Source: Hyphomicrobium sp.
GTDB lineage: Bacteria; Pseudomonadota; Alphaproteobacteria; Rhizobiales; Hyphomicrobiaceae
NCBI GenBank assembly: GCA_030148725.1
Contig: JASBSU010000043.1
Location: 1 to 64,000, forward strand
DNA length: 64,000 bases
Direction of reading: 5' to 3'
Each line of letters starts with the position of its first letter. The first letter of the stretch is position 1. The notes below the pieces were generated by a model. It made no database searches and had not been told where the DNA came from. It saw only the letters and a list, made by a program, of their open reading frames with translations. This document shows, piece after piece, positions 9,684 through 19,445 of this stretch. Both the position numbers and the translations under genes were made by a program.

Positions 9684-11543
9684 ATGATGCGATTTAGCGG
9701 CGATCGAGTGCGAGCAAATCACAACCCGCAGGATGCAACAGCCACCAAAGCAACGGCGGCCCTCGGCGCGCTGCCGGAGTGGAATCTGGCGGATCTTTAT
9801 CCCTCACCAACCGCCCCGGAGATTGCCCGCGACCTGCAGAAGGCAGCCGAAGAGGCAAAGCGCCTCAAGGACAATTACCACGGCAAGCTGACCGCCATCG
9901 CCGCAGACGGGGCCGCGCTGGCCCGCGCCATCGCAGAGTTCGAGCAGTTCGTCGAACTGACCGGCCGCCTCGGCTCCTTCGCGGGCCTGCACTACGCCGG
10001 CGATCGCGCCGACCCCGAGCGCGCCAAGTTCTACGGCGACATCGCCGAGAAGCTGACGGCCATCTCCACCGACATCATCTTTTTCGAGCTGGAGCTGAAC
10101 CAGATCGACGACGCCGTGCTCGAGGCGGCGATGAAGAACGAGAAGCTCGCGCACTACAAGCCGTGGATCGAGAACGTCCGCAAGGAGAAGCCCTACCAGC
10201 TCGAAGAGAAGATCGAGCGCCTGTTCCACGACAAGGGACAGACATCCTCCGGCGCCTTCAACCGCCTGTTCAACGAGACCATCGCCGCGCTGCGTTTCCC
10301 GGTCGAGGGCGAGCCCGAGCCGCTGCCGCTCGAGATGACGCTGAACCTCTTCTCCGACCCCGATGAGAAGAAGCGTCAGGCCAGCTCCGAGGCGCTGTCG
10401 AAGGTGTTCAAGGAGAACGTGCGTCTCTTCACGCTGATCACCAACACGCTCGCCAAGGACAAGGAAATCTCCGACCGCTGGCGCGGCTTCAAGGATGTTG
10501 CGGATTCTCGCCATCTCGCCAATCAGGTCGAGCGCGAGGTCGTCGACGCTCTCGTGTCGAGCGTCCGCGCGGCCTACCCGCGTCTCTCGCATCGCTACTA
10601 CGCGATGAAGGCGAAATGGCTCGGCAAGGATCGTCTCGCCCACTGGGATCGCAACGCACCGCTGCCCGAGCGCCCCGAGCGCATGTTCGCATGGCCCGAG
10701 GCGCAGCAGCTCGTTCTCGGCGCCTATCGCGATTTCGCCCCGCAGATGGCCGATGTCGCCGGCGAGTTCTTCGATAAGAACTGGATCGATGCCCCCGCGC
10801 GCCCCGGCAAGGCATCAGGTGCGTTTGCTGCCGCCACCGTCCCGTCAGTGCATCCGTACGTGCTGCTCAACTATCTCGGCAAGCCGCGCGATGTGATGAC
10901 GCTGGCGCACGAGCTTGGACACGGCGTCCACCAGATGCTCGCACGGCCGCAAGGCGCGCTGCTCGCGTCGACGCCGTTGACGCTCGCCGAAACGGCATCG
11001 GTGTTCGGTGAGATGCTGACGTTCAAGGCGATGCTCAAGCAGACCACCGACGCACGCGAGCGCAAGGCGCTCATCGCCGGCAAGGTCGAGGACATGATCA
11101 ACACCGTCGTGCGGCAGATCGCGTTCTACACCTTCGAGCGCAAGCTGCACGAAGCGCGCCGCAAGGGCGAGCTGACACCCGATCAGCTCAATGCCATCTG
11201 GCTGGAGGTTCAAGTCGAGAGTCTCGGGCCGGCAATCGAATTGAAGCCCGGCTATGAAGTGTTCTGGACGTACATCCCCCACTTCATCCATTCGCCGTTC
11301 TACGTCTACGCCTACGCGTTCGGCGACTGCCTCGTGAACTCACTCTACGGCCTCTACCAGGAAGCCCACCCTGGCTTCGTTTCGAAGTACTTCGATATGC
11401 TCAAAGCCGGTGGTTCGAAGCACCACTCCGAGCTGCTGGCACCATTCGGCCTCGACGCTTCTCAGCCCGAGTTCTGGAACAAGGGCTTGAAGGTGATCGA
11501 GGGCATGATCGACGAGCTGGAGGCCGCCGACGCTGGGGCTTGA
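9684..11543 (+). CDS. pepF: Oligoendopeptidase F family zinc peptidase (M3)
   Basis: A 619-residue cytoplasmic peptidase that degrades oligopeptides. The N-terminal half is the helical PepF domain (LPEWNLADLYPS... at about residues 31-42). The catalytic M3 domain has HELGHGVHQ (H409 and H413 as zinc ligands, E410 as base) with the downstream Glu-rich helix ETASVFGEML that gives the third ligand. Length fits the family. No signal peptide is present. The start ATGATG at 9684 follows a CCGGAG-like site. A strong hairpin follows the stop, and the next gene kup has its own leader, so it is probably monocistronic. Confidence 0.94.
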   Translation: MMRFSGDRVRANHNPQDATATKATAALGALPEWNLADLYPSPTAPEIARDLQKAAEEAKRLKDNYHGKLTAIAADGAALARAIAEFEQFVELTGRLGSFAGLHYAGDRADPERAKFYGDIAEKLTAISTDIIFFELELNQIDDAVLEAAMKNEKLAHYKPWIENVRKEKPYQLEEKIERLFHDKGQTSSGAFNRLFNETIAALRFPVEGEPEPLPLEMTLNLFSDPDEKKRQASSEALSKVFKENVRLFTLITNTLAKDKEISDRWRGFKDVADSRHLANQVEREVVDALVSSVRAAYPRLSHRYYAMKAKWLGKDRLAHWDRNAPLPERPERMFAWPEAQQLVLGAYRDFAPQMADVAGEFFDKNWIDAPARPGKASGAFAAATVPSVHPYVLLNYLGKPRDVMTLAHELGHGVHQMLARPQGALLASTPLTLAETASVFGEMLTFKAMLKQTTDARERKALIAGKVEDMINTVVRQIAFYTFERKLHEARRKGELTPDQLNAIWLEVQVESLGPAIELKPGYEVFWTYIPHFIHSPFYVYAYAFGDCLVNSLYGLYQEAHPGFVSKYFDMLKAGGSKHHSELLAPFGLDASQPEFWNKGLKVIEGMIDELEAADAGA

Positions 11544-11583
11544 ACGTCGGACAGAGGCCTCCCATACATTGGCGGATCGCAGC

Positions 11584-11620
11584 GGGGCGAGTTTGCAGGC
11601 GCAAACTCGCCCCTTCGCTT
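11584..11620 (+). terminator. Terminator of pepF
   Basis: A perfect 13-bp stem (11584-11596 with 11601-11613) closes an AGGC tetraloop and is followed by the moderately T-rich TTCGCTTCT, 40 bases after the pepF stop. Confidence 0.8.
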
Positions 11621-11656
11621 CTGCGTCCGTTCAGAATCTTCGGTTATTGTCAAGCC

Positions 11657-11695
11657 TACAAAGCTTTGTACTGCGCCGCTATGGGACATTCCCAT
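11657..11695. promoter_or_regulatory. Two dyads upstream of kup (candidate operators)
   Basis: A perfect 14-bp palindrome TACAAAGCTTTGTA lies at 11657-11670 and a second dyad ATGGGA-CAT-TCCCAT at 11681-11695, both within 110 bases of the kup start. A TTGTCA hexamer at 11647-11652 could be a -35 box, but no matching -10 was found at normal spacing. Confidence 0.35.
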
Positions 11696-11763
11696 GCGCG
11701 CCGTTAGGGATTAGAAGCGGCCGCCATTGCTGCAATGCAGCCTGCAAATTGTGAGGTGCCGAC

Positions 11764-13677
11764 GTGGCACAGTCGCAGTCGGTCGCTAAGGCCACCGACC
11801 AGGGGACGTCAGATGGCGTTCCGCACGGGAAGTTCTGGGCGCTCGTCGTCGGATCCATCGGTGTGGTCTACGGCGACATCGGCACCAGTCCCCTCTACGC
11901 CTTCAAGGAAGCCATCGTCGCCGCCAAGGGTGGCAGCTTCGCGGGCCGCGAGGCCGTCTTCGGCGTGCTGTCGCTCATCACCTGGGCGCTGTTGCTGATC
12001 GTCACCCTGAAGTACGTCTTCATCCTGCTCCGCGCCGACAACCGCGGCGAGGGCGGCATCTTCGCCCTCATGGCGCTCGCGCAATCGGTCGCCACACGCA
12101 GCACGGGCGTGATCATGGCTCTCGGCATTGCCGGCGCCGCGTTCTTCTACGGCGATGCCGTCATCACGCCGGCGATCTCCGTACTCTCCGCGGTCGAGGG
12201 CCTGCATCTCGTCTCGCCGGCATTCGATCATGCCGTCCTGCCGCTGACGATCGTGATCCTCATCGGGCTTTTTGCAGTCCAGTCTTATGGGACCGCAAAA
12301 GTGGCCGCCTGGTTCGGCCCGATCACGATGGTCTGGTTCGCCGTGCTCTTCGTCGGCGGTCTCTCCAACATCGTCACGAACCCCGATGTGCTCGTTGCCC
12401 TCAACCCCTATTACGGCATCCAGTTCGTCATTAAGCACGGCGTCATCGGACTGACCGTGCTGGGCCTCGTTTTCCTTGCCGTCACCGGCGCCGAAGCCCT
12501 CTATGCCGACCTCGGCCACTTCGGCCGCAAACCGATCCAGATGGCGTGGCTGACTTTCGTTCTCCCCGCACTTCTCGTGAACTACTTCGGCCAGGGCGCG
12601 CTGGTGCTGACCGACCCGCAATCGCTCGAAAGCCCGTTTTATCTGCTCTATCCCGAGTGGGCGCTCGTCCCCGTCGTCATCCTCGCGACGGCAGCGACCA
12701 TTATCGCCAGCCAGGCCGTGATCACCGGCGCATTCTCGCTGACGCGCCAGGCCATTCAGCTCGGCCTGCTGCCGCGCCTCAGCATCAAGCACACCTCCGA
12801 AAGCATGGCCGGCCAGATCTACATGCCGCGCGTCAACTGGCTGCTGCTCGTCGCTGTGCTGTTCATGGTGCTGATGTTCAAGACGTCCAGCAGCCTCGCC
12901 GCTGCCTACGGCGTCGCCGTGACCGCCGAGATGGTCATCACCTCGCTCATCGCCTTCTTCGTGATCTGGCGCATGTGGGGCTGGAGCGTTTGGCACACCG
13001 CGGCGATCATCGTTCCGCTGCTCTTCATCGAGCAGGCGTTCTTCGCGGCCAACATGCTGAAGATTCTCGAAGGCGCGTGGGTGCCTCTGCTGATGGCAGC
13101 CTTCGTCGGTCTCGTCATGTGGACGTGGGTCCGCGGTTCGCGCCTGCTCGCCAAGCAGACCCGCAAGAACGAAGCGGATCTCGACTGGCTGCTGCGCAAG
13201 CTGGAAGCCAAGCCGCCGCACCGGGTACCCGGCACCGCAGTGTTCTTCACCGCCGATCCGACCGCCGCTCCGACTGCGCTCATGCATAACCTGAAGCACA
13301 ACCGCGTACTGCACGAACGCAACATCATCCTTTCGATCCGCACCGAAGACGTGCCGCGCATACCCCGATACGAGCGCGTCACCGTCGATCGTGTCTCCGA
13401 CAGCTTCATCCGCCTCGTCGCGCGCTACGGCTTCATGGAAACCCCGAGCGTGCCGAAGATCCTCGATGTCTGCCGACGCAAGGATCTCAACATCGACATG
13501 GGCGCAACGTCGTTCTTCCTGTCACGACGCAACTTGCGAACGACGCCTAAGTCCGAGATGCCCGGCTGGCAGGACAAGCTGTTCGTCGCTCTCGCCCGCA
13601 GCGCCCAGGACGCAACCACCTACTTCCAGATCCCGACCGACCGCGTCGTCGAGGTGGGGACGCAGGTCGCGGTTTGA
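11764..13677 (+). CDS. kup: Kup low-affinity potassium transporter
   Basis: A 637-residue inner-membrane potassium:proton symporter. The diagnostic Kup motif is clear near the N-terminus ([18 protein letters not shown]), followed by about 12 hydrophobic helices up to residue 460 and a soluble C-terminal domain of about 170 residues. Translation starts at GTG (11764), preceded by GAGG about 8 bases upstream. Size matches E. coli Kup (622 residues). An inverted repeat (GCATATCGG at 13679-13687, CCGATATGC at 13719-13727) follows the stop and may end the transcript or structure the start of the next gene, only 57 bases on. Confidence 0.96.
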   Translation: MAQSQSVAKATDQGTSDGVPHGKFWALVVGSIGVVYGDIGTSPLYAFKEAIVAAKGGSFAGREAVFGVLSLITWALLLIVTLKYVFILLRADNRGEGGIFALMALAQSVATRSTGVIMALGIAGAAFFYGDAVITPAISVLSAVEGLHLVSPAFDHAVLPLTIVILIGLFAVQSYGTAKVAAWFGPITMVWFAVLFVGGLSNIVTNPDVLVALNPYYGIQFVIKHGVIGLTVLGLVFLAVTGAEALYADLGHFGRKPIQMAWLTFVLPALLVNYFGQGALVLTDPQSLESPFYLLYPEWALVPVVILATAATIIASQAVITGAFSLTRQAIQLGLLPRLSIKHTSESMAGQIYMPRVNWLLLVAVLFMVLMFKTSSSLAAAYGVAVTAEMVITSLIAFFVIWRMWGWSVWHTAAIIVPLLFIEQAFFAANMLKILEGAWVPLLMAAFVGLVMWTWVRGSRLLAKQTRKNEADLDWLLRKLEAKPPHRVPGTAVFFTADPTAAPTALMHNLKHNRVLHERNIILSIRTEDVPRIPRYERVTVDRVSDSFIRLVARYGFMETPSVPKILDVCRRKDLNIDMGATSFFLSRRNLRTTPKSEMPGWQDKLFVALARSAQDATTYFQIPTDRVVEVGTQVAV

Positions 13678-13678
13678 T

Positions 13679-13727
13679 GCATATCGGCAGGTGCGCCTTG
13701 CGTTTGCGCGCCGCGCGACCGATATGC
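13679..13727 (+). other. Inverted repeat between kup and the ABC1 kinase gene
   Basis: Nine-bp perfect arms (GCATATCGG and CCGATATGC) enclose 31 bases that are GC-rich and partly self-complementary. No T-run follows, and the second arm ends 7 bases before the downstream ATG, so it could cover the start site of that gene. Confidence 0.35.
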
Positions 13728-13734
13728 GTTGTCG

Positions 13735-15093
13735 ATGAACAATGAAGAGAACCGCTTTTCGGCACGCGCTGCCCGCTACGTGAAGGTGGGCGCCAACGTC
13801 GGCTCCATCGCAGCGCGCGTTGCGGGCCAGCGCCTTTTTGGCGGCGAGCAGGACCATTCCCGGGCCGCTGCCGATCTTGCCGCGGCACTCGGCGGCCTCA
13901 AGGGGCCGCTGATGAAGGTGGCGCAGCTCCTGTCCACCATCCCTGAAGCCCTGCCGGCAGAGTATGCCCGCGAACTGACGCAGCTCCAGTCGGCCGCCCC
14001 GCCGATGGGACCGGCCTTCGCCAAGCGCCGCATGCAGGCGGAACTCGGTCCCGATTGGGCTTCACGCTTTGCAGCGTTCGATGTCGAGGCGACGGCATCC
14101 GCTTCGCTGGGGCAGGTGCACCGCGCTACAGCCCCCGACGGCCGCGCCCTCGCAGTGAAGCTCCAATATCCGGATATGGCATCGGCCGTAGAGGCGGACC
14201 TCGTGCAGCTGAAGGCGATCTTCGCGATCCATGCGCGCATGAACCCGGCCGTGGAAACCGGAGAAATTCTGCAGGAGATCTCCGCACGCCTGCGCGAGGA
14301 GCTGGACTACGACCTGGAGGCTCGCCACACGCGGCTGTACGGCAGCATCTTCGCCGACGACCCGCTGGTGCGCGTTCCCGAAATCATCGCCGACCTGTCG
14401 ACCAAGCGCCTCCTGACGATGACATGGCTCGAGGGGCGCAAGTTGCTCGACTACAAGCCGGCGCCGCTCGAGGACCGCAACAAGATCGCCCGCGCCATGT
14501 TCCGCGCCTGGTGGTTCCCCTTTAGCCATTACGGCGTCATCCACGGCGACCCGCATCTGGGCAACTACACGGTCTTCGAGGAAGACGGGCGCCCGGCAGG
14601 CATCAACCTGCTCGACTATGGCTGCATCCGCAGCTTCCCGACGCCGTTCGTTCAGGGCGTGATCGACTTGTATCGCGGCCTCTTGGCCGGCGACCGCGAC
14701 CGCATCGTGCACGCCTACGAGACCTGGGGCTTCACCGGACTGTCGAGCGAGCTCATCGACGGCCTGACGATCTGGGCGCGCTTCATCTACGGACCGCTGC
14801 TCGATGACCGCGAGCGCACCATCGCCGAGGACACGACGCCCGGAGAGTACGGTCGGCGTGAAGCGATGACCGTGCACCGCATCCTGAAGGAGAAGGGCCC
14901 CGTGAAGGTGCCGCGCGAGTTCGTATTCATGGATCGCGCCGCTATCGGTCTCGGCGGCGTATTCCTGCACCTCGGCGCACGACACAACTGGTATCGCCTT
15001 TTCAACGACACCATCGACGACTTCGACCTCGCGACGGTGACGGAACGCCAGCGCTCAGCGTTCGCCGCATCGGGCGTCCCGCTGCCGCAATAG
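13735..15093 (+). CDS. ABC1/AarF (UbiB-like) atypical kinase
   Basis: A 452-residue member of the ABC1/ADCK family, atypical kinases or ATPases linked to quinone lipid metabolism. Visible motifs are the KxGQ-like helix (LKGPLMKVAQLLSTIPEALP), the Ala-rich loop that replaces the P-loop (ATASASLGQVHRA), the VAIK-like lysine in LAVKLQYP, catalytic loop HGDPHLGNY and metal-binding DYG. It lacks the C-terminal membrane helices of UbiB. The start ATG at 13735 is chosen over a TTG two codons upstream. Its substrate cannot be read from the sequence, and kup upstream gives no functional hint. Confidence 0.85.
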   Translation: MNNEENRFSARAARYVKVGANVGSIAARVAGQRLFGGEQDHSRAAADLAAALGGLKGPLMKVAQLLSTIPEALPAEYARELTQLQSAAPPMGPAFAKRRMQAELGPDWASRFAAFDVEATASASLGQVHRATAPDGRALAVKLQYPDMASAVEADLVQLKAIFAIHARMNPAVETGEILQEISARLREELDYDLEARHTRLYGSIFADDPLVRVPEIIADLSTKRLLTMTWLEGRKLLDYKPAPLEDRNKIARAMFRAWWFPFSHYGVIHGDPHLGNYTVFEEDGRPAGINLLDYGCIRSFPTPFVQGVIDLYRGLLAGDRDRIVHAYETWGFTGLSSELIDGLTIWARFIYGPLLDDRERTIAEDTTPGEYGRREAMTVHRILKEKGPVKVPREFVFMDRAAIGLGGVFLHLGARHNWYRLFNDTIDDFDLATVTERQRSAFAASGVPLPQ

Positions 15094-15127
15094 AGATATC
15101 GCAACGAGCAAGCCATCGCGTGACGCG

Positions 15128-15895
15128 TCAGGGACCGCCGAACCGGTAGCTGATGCCCGCGGTCACGCTATCGAGCGCGACGTCTACTTTATGCGATCCC
15201 GTATAGACCGCACAGATGGCCTCGTACGGCGATGGGCAGATGCCGACGCTGCCGCTGCTTGCGGATCCCAGGTCGACATGCAGGTACTGAACTCTGATCG
15301 ACCATGCCTCGTCGAGGGCGTGCTCGGCTCCGGCGCCAAGCACCCAGCCTGTTTTGGTATCGTTCGACGACCCTGTCTCGACGTACGGAAAATTGAGCTG
15401 CACGATCGACTGGCTGAACTTCACCGCGCCGAACGCCAGACCGCCCGTGACGTAGACGAGACTGCGATCGAAGGTGATGCCGAGCCGTCCGCGCGCCGTA
15501 CCAACCCAATCGACATCGGTCGACGTCTCCAACCGATATGGACTAACCGCGGTAACTTCCGCCGTAGTGCTGTCTTTGCCATCGAGCGCACTGTAGTCGG
15601 CCTCGACGCCGAGCACGAAGCGTTCCACCTGCCAGTTGTAGCCAACGCCGACGCCGCCGGCCGCACTCGTGCTGGACATCCCACGGTTCAGAAGAGGCAA
15701 GATGGCGTCGCGGTCGATCTGGTTCAGCGGATTGAGCGTGTTGCCCCACTCGCCGGAAAGCTCGCTGTTGAACGAGCTATCTGTCCACGCGGCGCCTGCG
15801 AAACCAGCGACGTACGCGCCGCGCCAGTCGACGCCCTGCGCCGCGGCGGGGAGACACCAGGTCAAGGAAGCGAGAAGAACTGCAACCCGCCGCAC
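15128..15895 (-). CDS. Outer-membrane beta-barrel protein (Omp25/OmpA-like)
   Basis: A 255-residue exported protein with a signal peptide (VRRVAVLLASLTWCLPAAAQ), then alternating amphipathic strands rich in Gly and aromatic residues (WRGAYVAGFAG, GVGVGYNWQVERFVLGVEADY, VGTARGRLGITFDRSLVYVTGGLAFG) ending in ISYRFGGP. This is the 8-strand barrel pattern of alphaproteobacterial Omp25/Omp31 surface proteins, but with a non-aromatic final residue. GTG at 15895 is preferred over GTG at 15919 because a run of six G lies just upstream. It is convergent with the ABC1 gene (34-base gap). The exact function is unknown; structural or porin roles are typical. Confidence 0.78.
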   Translation of the reverse strand: MRRVAVLLASLTWCLPAAAQGVDWRGAYVAGFAGAAWTDSSFNSELSGEWGNTLNPLNQIDRDAILPLLNRGMSSTSAAGGVGVGYNWQVERFVLGVEADYSALDGKDSTTAEVTAVSPYRLETSTDVDWVGTARGRLGITFDRSLVYVTGGLAFGAVKFSQSIVQLNFPYVETGSSNDTKTGWVLGAGAEHALDEAWSIRVQYLHVDLGSASSGSVGICPSPYEAICAVYTGSHKVDVALDSVTAGISYRFGGP

Positions 15896-16111
15896 GGCAC
15901 CCCCCTTATTTCGAATCACTCATAAAGTAGCAGTTTCCTCCGTGGACCGCGCGTTGCAAGTGCTGGGCTCGAGCCCAGTCGAGCGTAAGCATCTGCTTGG
16001 CTCGGGTGAGGGCGCGACTGATGCGCATCAAGGCGGACGCGGCGCACGGCGTCATGATCGTCCGGCAAGTCGATTCCCGATTTGCATCGACGCAACTTAG
16101 GAGATGTCGCG

Positions 16112-16441
16112 ATGTCCCTGCGCTCGGGCGCCAGTCTCCTGATGCTTGTCGCGGCCGCCCTCCTGCAGTCCGCACGCGCTGACGACACGGCGAAGGGTGA
16201 GCAGCTCGCACGCACCCTCTGCGCCGAATGCCACCTCAACCCGGACCAGGGCGAAAAGCGCGGGCCGATGGGCGTGCCGGGGTTCGTCGCCGTCGCCAAC
16301 CGTCCGCTGCAGACGTTCGATGGCGTCGTCGCCTGGCTCCAGTCGGTGCCGCCGATGATGCCGAACCACCACCTGACTCGCGACGAGATGGAGGCGCTCG
16401 CCGCCTACATCATGTCGCTGCGCGGCTCGCCGAACCGCTGA
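16112..16441 (+). CDS. Small periplasmic c-type cytochrome
   Basis: A 109-residue exported cytochrome c of class I type. A signal peptide (MSLRSGASLLMLVAAALLQSARA) precedes the single haem attachment site CAECH, and a Met-rich segment (QSVPPMMPNHHLT) offers the sixth iron ligand. The start at 16112 has AGGAG 8 bases upstream; the frame from 16082 would need TTG. It is isolated: the next gene is convergent and the upstream one divergent. It could serve an electron-transfer chain such as alcohol oxidation, but its partner is not visible here. Confidence 0.85.
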   Translation: MSLRSGASLLMLVAAALLQSARADDTAKGEQLARTLCAECHLNPDQGEKRGPMGVPGFVAVANRPLQTFDGVVAWLQSVPPMMPNHHLTRDEMEALAAYIMSLRGSPNR

Positions 16442-16465
16442 CGCAGGAAGCCCCCGCGTTCGCCG

Positions 16466-18142
16466 TTACGGCAAATAGCACCGCTGCCCGTTCCATTTCA
16501 GTCCGTCCTGGCAGGCGCACCTCTGTTGGCTGAGGCTATAGAGCTGCCCGCCCGTGCACTTCACCGGCGGTTTGAAATCCGGCTCGTCCTCTTTGACGCA
16601 TTTCCCGTTCTTGAGAACGCTGTCGCCCGGACAGTTGTCGGCGACCGGACGCTTCGCCTGTCGCCGGACGCACTTGCCGTTCTTCATGTCGTAATTCTTG
16701 TTGCAGTAGCAGTCGCCTTCCGGGCTGCGGTAGGCGTTGGCGCCGCAGTTCTGCAGCATGACGCACTCGCCGCGCACCTTCTTGTAGTTCTTGGCGCACT
16801 TGACCTCCGCTGCGCGCTCGGGCTCGCGATCGCGCACCACCTTCTGCGCGGCCGGCGGTGGCACGAACGGCACGGCAACCGAGCCAGGCACCCACCCGTC
16901 GATCAGATAGACGACATTATCCGCCGCCACTTCGTTGCCGCGCGATGACACGACAGCCAGCGTACCCCCGATGGCGAGGATGTCATGCGGCTCCATCGAC
17001 GTCGCCGTCCTGATGGTGCGCACCATCGAAAAATCGGTCGCGGACAGCACGAAGATCGTACCCTGGCGCCCCGCCGCGATGACGTAGTCCTCGGTCGCAG
17101 CGAGCGCCGCAATCGCCTCAGGCAACTGCACGCGCGCAGCGAAGTCCGTCTCCTCGGACGCGATCTTGACGATCACGCCGGTGTTGGAATCGAGCGGCGC
17201 GCCACCGACGAACACGGCTCGTGCGTTCGCCGCAAGACGCGGATAGTGCAGCGGCAGATCGGATGTCGCGACGGACGAACCGCTCTTTGCGTCGACGATC
17301 GACACGAACGCTGCCCGTCCTCCGACACCCATGTGTCCGACATAGACGCGGCCATGCTCGACCTTCATGTCCGTCGGCCCGGCCGTGAGGTCGGCCACCT
17401 TCGCCGTGCGGCCGTTGAGGTGCGAGACGCGCGTCAGCACGGCGGGCGCGCTGCAATCGAGGTTCGAGACGACCCAGAGATTGTTGTCGGCATACGCCAT
17501 GATGTCCGCGCACCTTGGCACCTCGGCATATTCACCCGCCTTGGCCTCTACCGACGCGACCGCGTAGATCATGTTGTCCGTTTCGGAGAGCGCATAGACG
17601 GTGCCGTTCTCGGTCGCGACCATATCGACGGGAAGCCGTCCGACCTTGAGCCGCTGTTCGACGCTGCGTGTCTCTAGATCGATCTGCGCAATCGAGCGCG
17701 CACCGCTCTCGCTCACCCACAGCGACCGTCCATCGAACGCGGCACGCTCTGGCCATTTGCCGACGCGGATCGCCGTCGCACCCAATGTCACGCTATCGGC
17801 AGCCGGTCCCGACTTTGGTGGCGCGCTGGCCGGGGGCGCCGCTGCAGCGGGTTGTCCGGGCGCTGGTGCTGCGGGCGCTGGCGCGGCAGCCGCTGCCGGC
17901 TCGGCGAGCTTCTTGACGTACGCACGCGCGAGATCCGAGTAGAATCCTTTCGGATAATTCGTCAGGAACGCATCCCACGCCTCGACGGTGCCGAGTTCTT
18001 TTGCGGCTTCGAAAGCCTGCCGCTCACTCGCAGCGGCATCCTGCGCGAGCGCAGCTCCCGATTGGTGATCGAATCCTGGCGGAGCGAAGAGCCCGAGCGA
18101 AAGTGTGGACACGAAGAGAAACTTCGCGAAGCGCGTCGGCAT
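16466..18142 (-). CDS. Secreted beta-propeller protein with Cys-rich C-terminus
   Basis: A 558-residue exported protein I cannot assign to a named family. A signal peptide (MPTRFAKFLFVSTLSLGLFAPP...) is followed by a short helical TPR-like stretch (about 35-75, AFEAAKELGTVEAWDAFLTNYPKG), an Ala/Pro linker (75-110), a seven-blade-like propeller region (about 115-420) with repeated strands such as GTVYALSETDNMIYAV and FVSIVDAKSG, and a Cys-rich tail (about 440-558) with some ten cysteines in repeated NGKCV / YSLSQQRCACQDGLKWNGQRC units. Similar Cys units occur at the C-terminus of caspase-like and other secreted alphaproteobacterial proteins. The start at 18142 is chosen because GGAG lies 6 bases before it. 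Confidence 0.7.
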   Translation of the reverse strand: MPTRFAKFLFVSTLSLGLFAPPGFDHQSGAALAQDAAASERQAFEAAKELGTVEAWDAFLTNYPKGFYSDLARAYVKKLAEPAAAAAPAPAAPAPGQPAAAAPPASAPPKSGPAADSVTLGATAIRVGKWPERAAFDGRSLWVSESGARSIAQIDLETRSVEQRLKVGRLPVDMVATENGTVYALSETDNMIYAVASVEAKAGEYAEVPRCADIMAYADNNLWVVSNLDCSAPAVLTRVSHLNGRTAKVADLTAGPTDMKVEHGRVYVGHMGVGGRAAFVSIVDAKSGSSVATSDLPLHYPRLAANARAVFVGGAPLDSNTGVIVKIASEETDFAARVQLPEAIAALAATEDYVIAAGRQGTIFVLSATDFSMVRTIRTATSMEPHDILAIGGTLAVVSSRGNEVAADNVVYLIDGWVPGSVAVPFVPPPAAQKVVRDREPERAAEVKCAKNYKKVRGECVMLQNCGANAYRSPEGDCYCNKNYDMKNGKCVRRQAKRPVADNCPGDSVLKNGKCVKEDEPDFKPPVKCTGGQLYSLSQQRCACQDGLKWNGQRCYLP

Positions 18143-18370
18143 CGGCCACTCCAAATGAATAAATGTATAGTCTCAAATGAGAGATTACACGGCACCCTGA
18201 CGCGGACCCGATGAGCCCGCAAGGGGCGCGCCTTGTAATTGTCGGGCGTGTACCTCAACCGACACTCAAACAAAGCGAAACCGGCCCTTAACCAGCAAGA
18301 GCGCCTGCGCACCTCCGTTAAGCAGCTTTTATCGGCCGAGGGGCTCAATGGGGGAAAACATCCGCCCACA

Positions 18371-18376
18371 TATAAT
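18371..18376 (+). promoter_or_regulatory. TATAAT hexamer just before the diguanylate cyclase start
   Basis: A perfect consensus -10 hexamer in otherwise GC-rich DNA, 12 bases before the ATG at 18389. No recognisable -35 element at 16-18 bases upstream, so its use as a promoter is uncertain. Confidence 0.35.
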
Positions 18377-18388
18377 TGTGTCCGCCCG

Positions 18389-19444
18389 ATGCTCGAACCG
18401 CCGCCTTACCCCAGAGAGGCCGAGCGCTTAGCTACGCTAAGGTCGCTCAATCTGCTCGACACGCCGATCGAGCAGCGCTTCGAACGCATCACCAAGCTCG
18501 TCTGCCGCCTTCTGGACGTCCCGATCGCGCACTTCAATCTGCTCGACGAGCATCGCCAGCACTTGAAGTCGGCTCAAGGTCTGAACGCCGTCGACGTTCC
18601 ACTTGCCGGCGCGTTCTGCTCGCATTCGATCCACGAGGACAAGATGCTGGTGCTGCCGGACGCCAGCAAGGACGTCCGCTTCTGGGACAACCCCTTCGTC
18701 ACCGGCCGCCTCCTCAACATCAGGTTCTACGCAGGCTGCCCGGTGCGGGCGCCGAACGGACTGCCCATAGGCACGCTCTGCGCCATCGACACCAAGCCGC
18801 GCGAGATGAGCCCCGAGCAGCTGACCATGCTGCGCGACCTCGCAGACATGCTGGAACTGGAACTCTGCGTCTCCGGCCTCAACAATGCGCACGCCGAACT
18901 CGTTGCGCAGCTCGACGCCGCCGAGCGCCTGGCACGCGTTGATTGCCTGACACGGCTTTGGAACCGCACCGGCATCCTCGAGATCGTCGAGAAGGATTGG
19001 GCGGAGGCTCAGCGGCACGGCCGCCCGCTCGCATTCGTCGTGGCCGACCTCGACCACTTCAAATCGATCAACGACACCTACGGCCACCAGGTCGGCGACG
19101 CTGTCATTTCCATGACCGCGAAGGTGCTGCTCGCCAACACGCGCGGTGGCGATTCCGTCGGGCGCATGGGCGGCGAGGAGTTTCTGGCCGTGTTGACGTC
19201 GTGCGAGCCGACCACCCTGATCGATGCCGTCGAGCGGTTGCGCACCGGCGTCATGGAGAACGAATACATCGCCGGAGGATCGCGTCTCCCGATCACCATC
19301 TCCTGCGGCGCTGCCGTCACGATCCCCAGGAAGGGCACCGACTGGGCAACTTTGGTGAAGAAAGCGGACGACGCCCTCTATGCTGCGAAGCGCCAGGGTC
19401 GCAACCGTTCGATCATCGACAGCGCGATCGACGCGGCCGCCTAG
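18389..19444 (+). CDS. GAF-GGDEF diguanylate cyclase
   Basis: A 351-residue cytoplasmic c-di-GMP synthase. The GAF domain (about 15-165) begins with the family pattern PREAERLATLRSLNLLDTPIEQRFERITKLV, and the GGDEF domain (about 190-345) has the active-site signature GGEEF preceded by five residues and the product-inhibition site RGGD. Both sites look functional. The start at 18389 fits where homologous GAF proteins begin; an open frame continues upstream to a TTG at 18239 without a ribosome site. The sequence TATAAT lies at 18371-18376, so the transcript could begin within a few bases of the ATG and be leaderless or nearly so. The stop is 1 base from the convergent DUF4010 gene. Confidence 0.88.
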   Translation: MLEPPPYPREAERLATLRSLNLLDTPIEQRFERITKLVCRLLDVPIAHFNLLDEHRQHLKSAQGLNAVDVPLAGAFCSHSIHEDKMLVLPDASKDVRFWDNPFVTGRLLNIRFYAGCPVRAPNGLPIGTLCAIDTKPREMSPEQLTMLRDLADMLELELCVSGLNNAHAELVAQLDAAERLARVDCLTRLWNRTGILEIVEKDWAEAQRHGRPLAFVVADLDHFKSINDTYGHQVGDAVISMTAKVLLANTRGGDSVGRMGGEEFLAVLTSCEPTTLIDAVERLRTGVMENEYIAGGSRLPITISCGAAVTIPRKGTDWATLVKKADDALYAAKRQGRNRSIIDSAIDAAA

Positions 19445-19445
19445 G

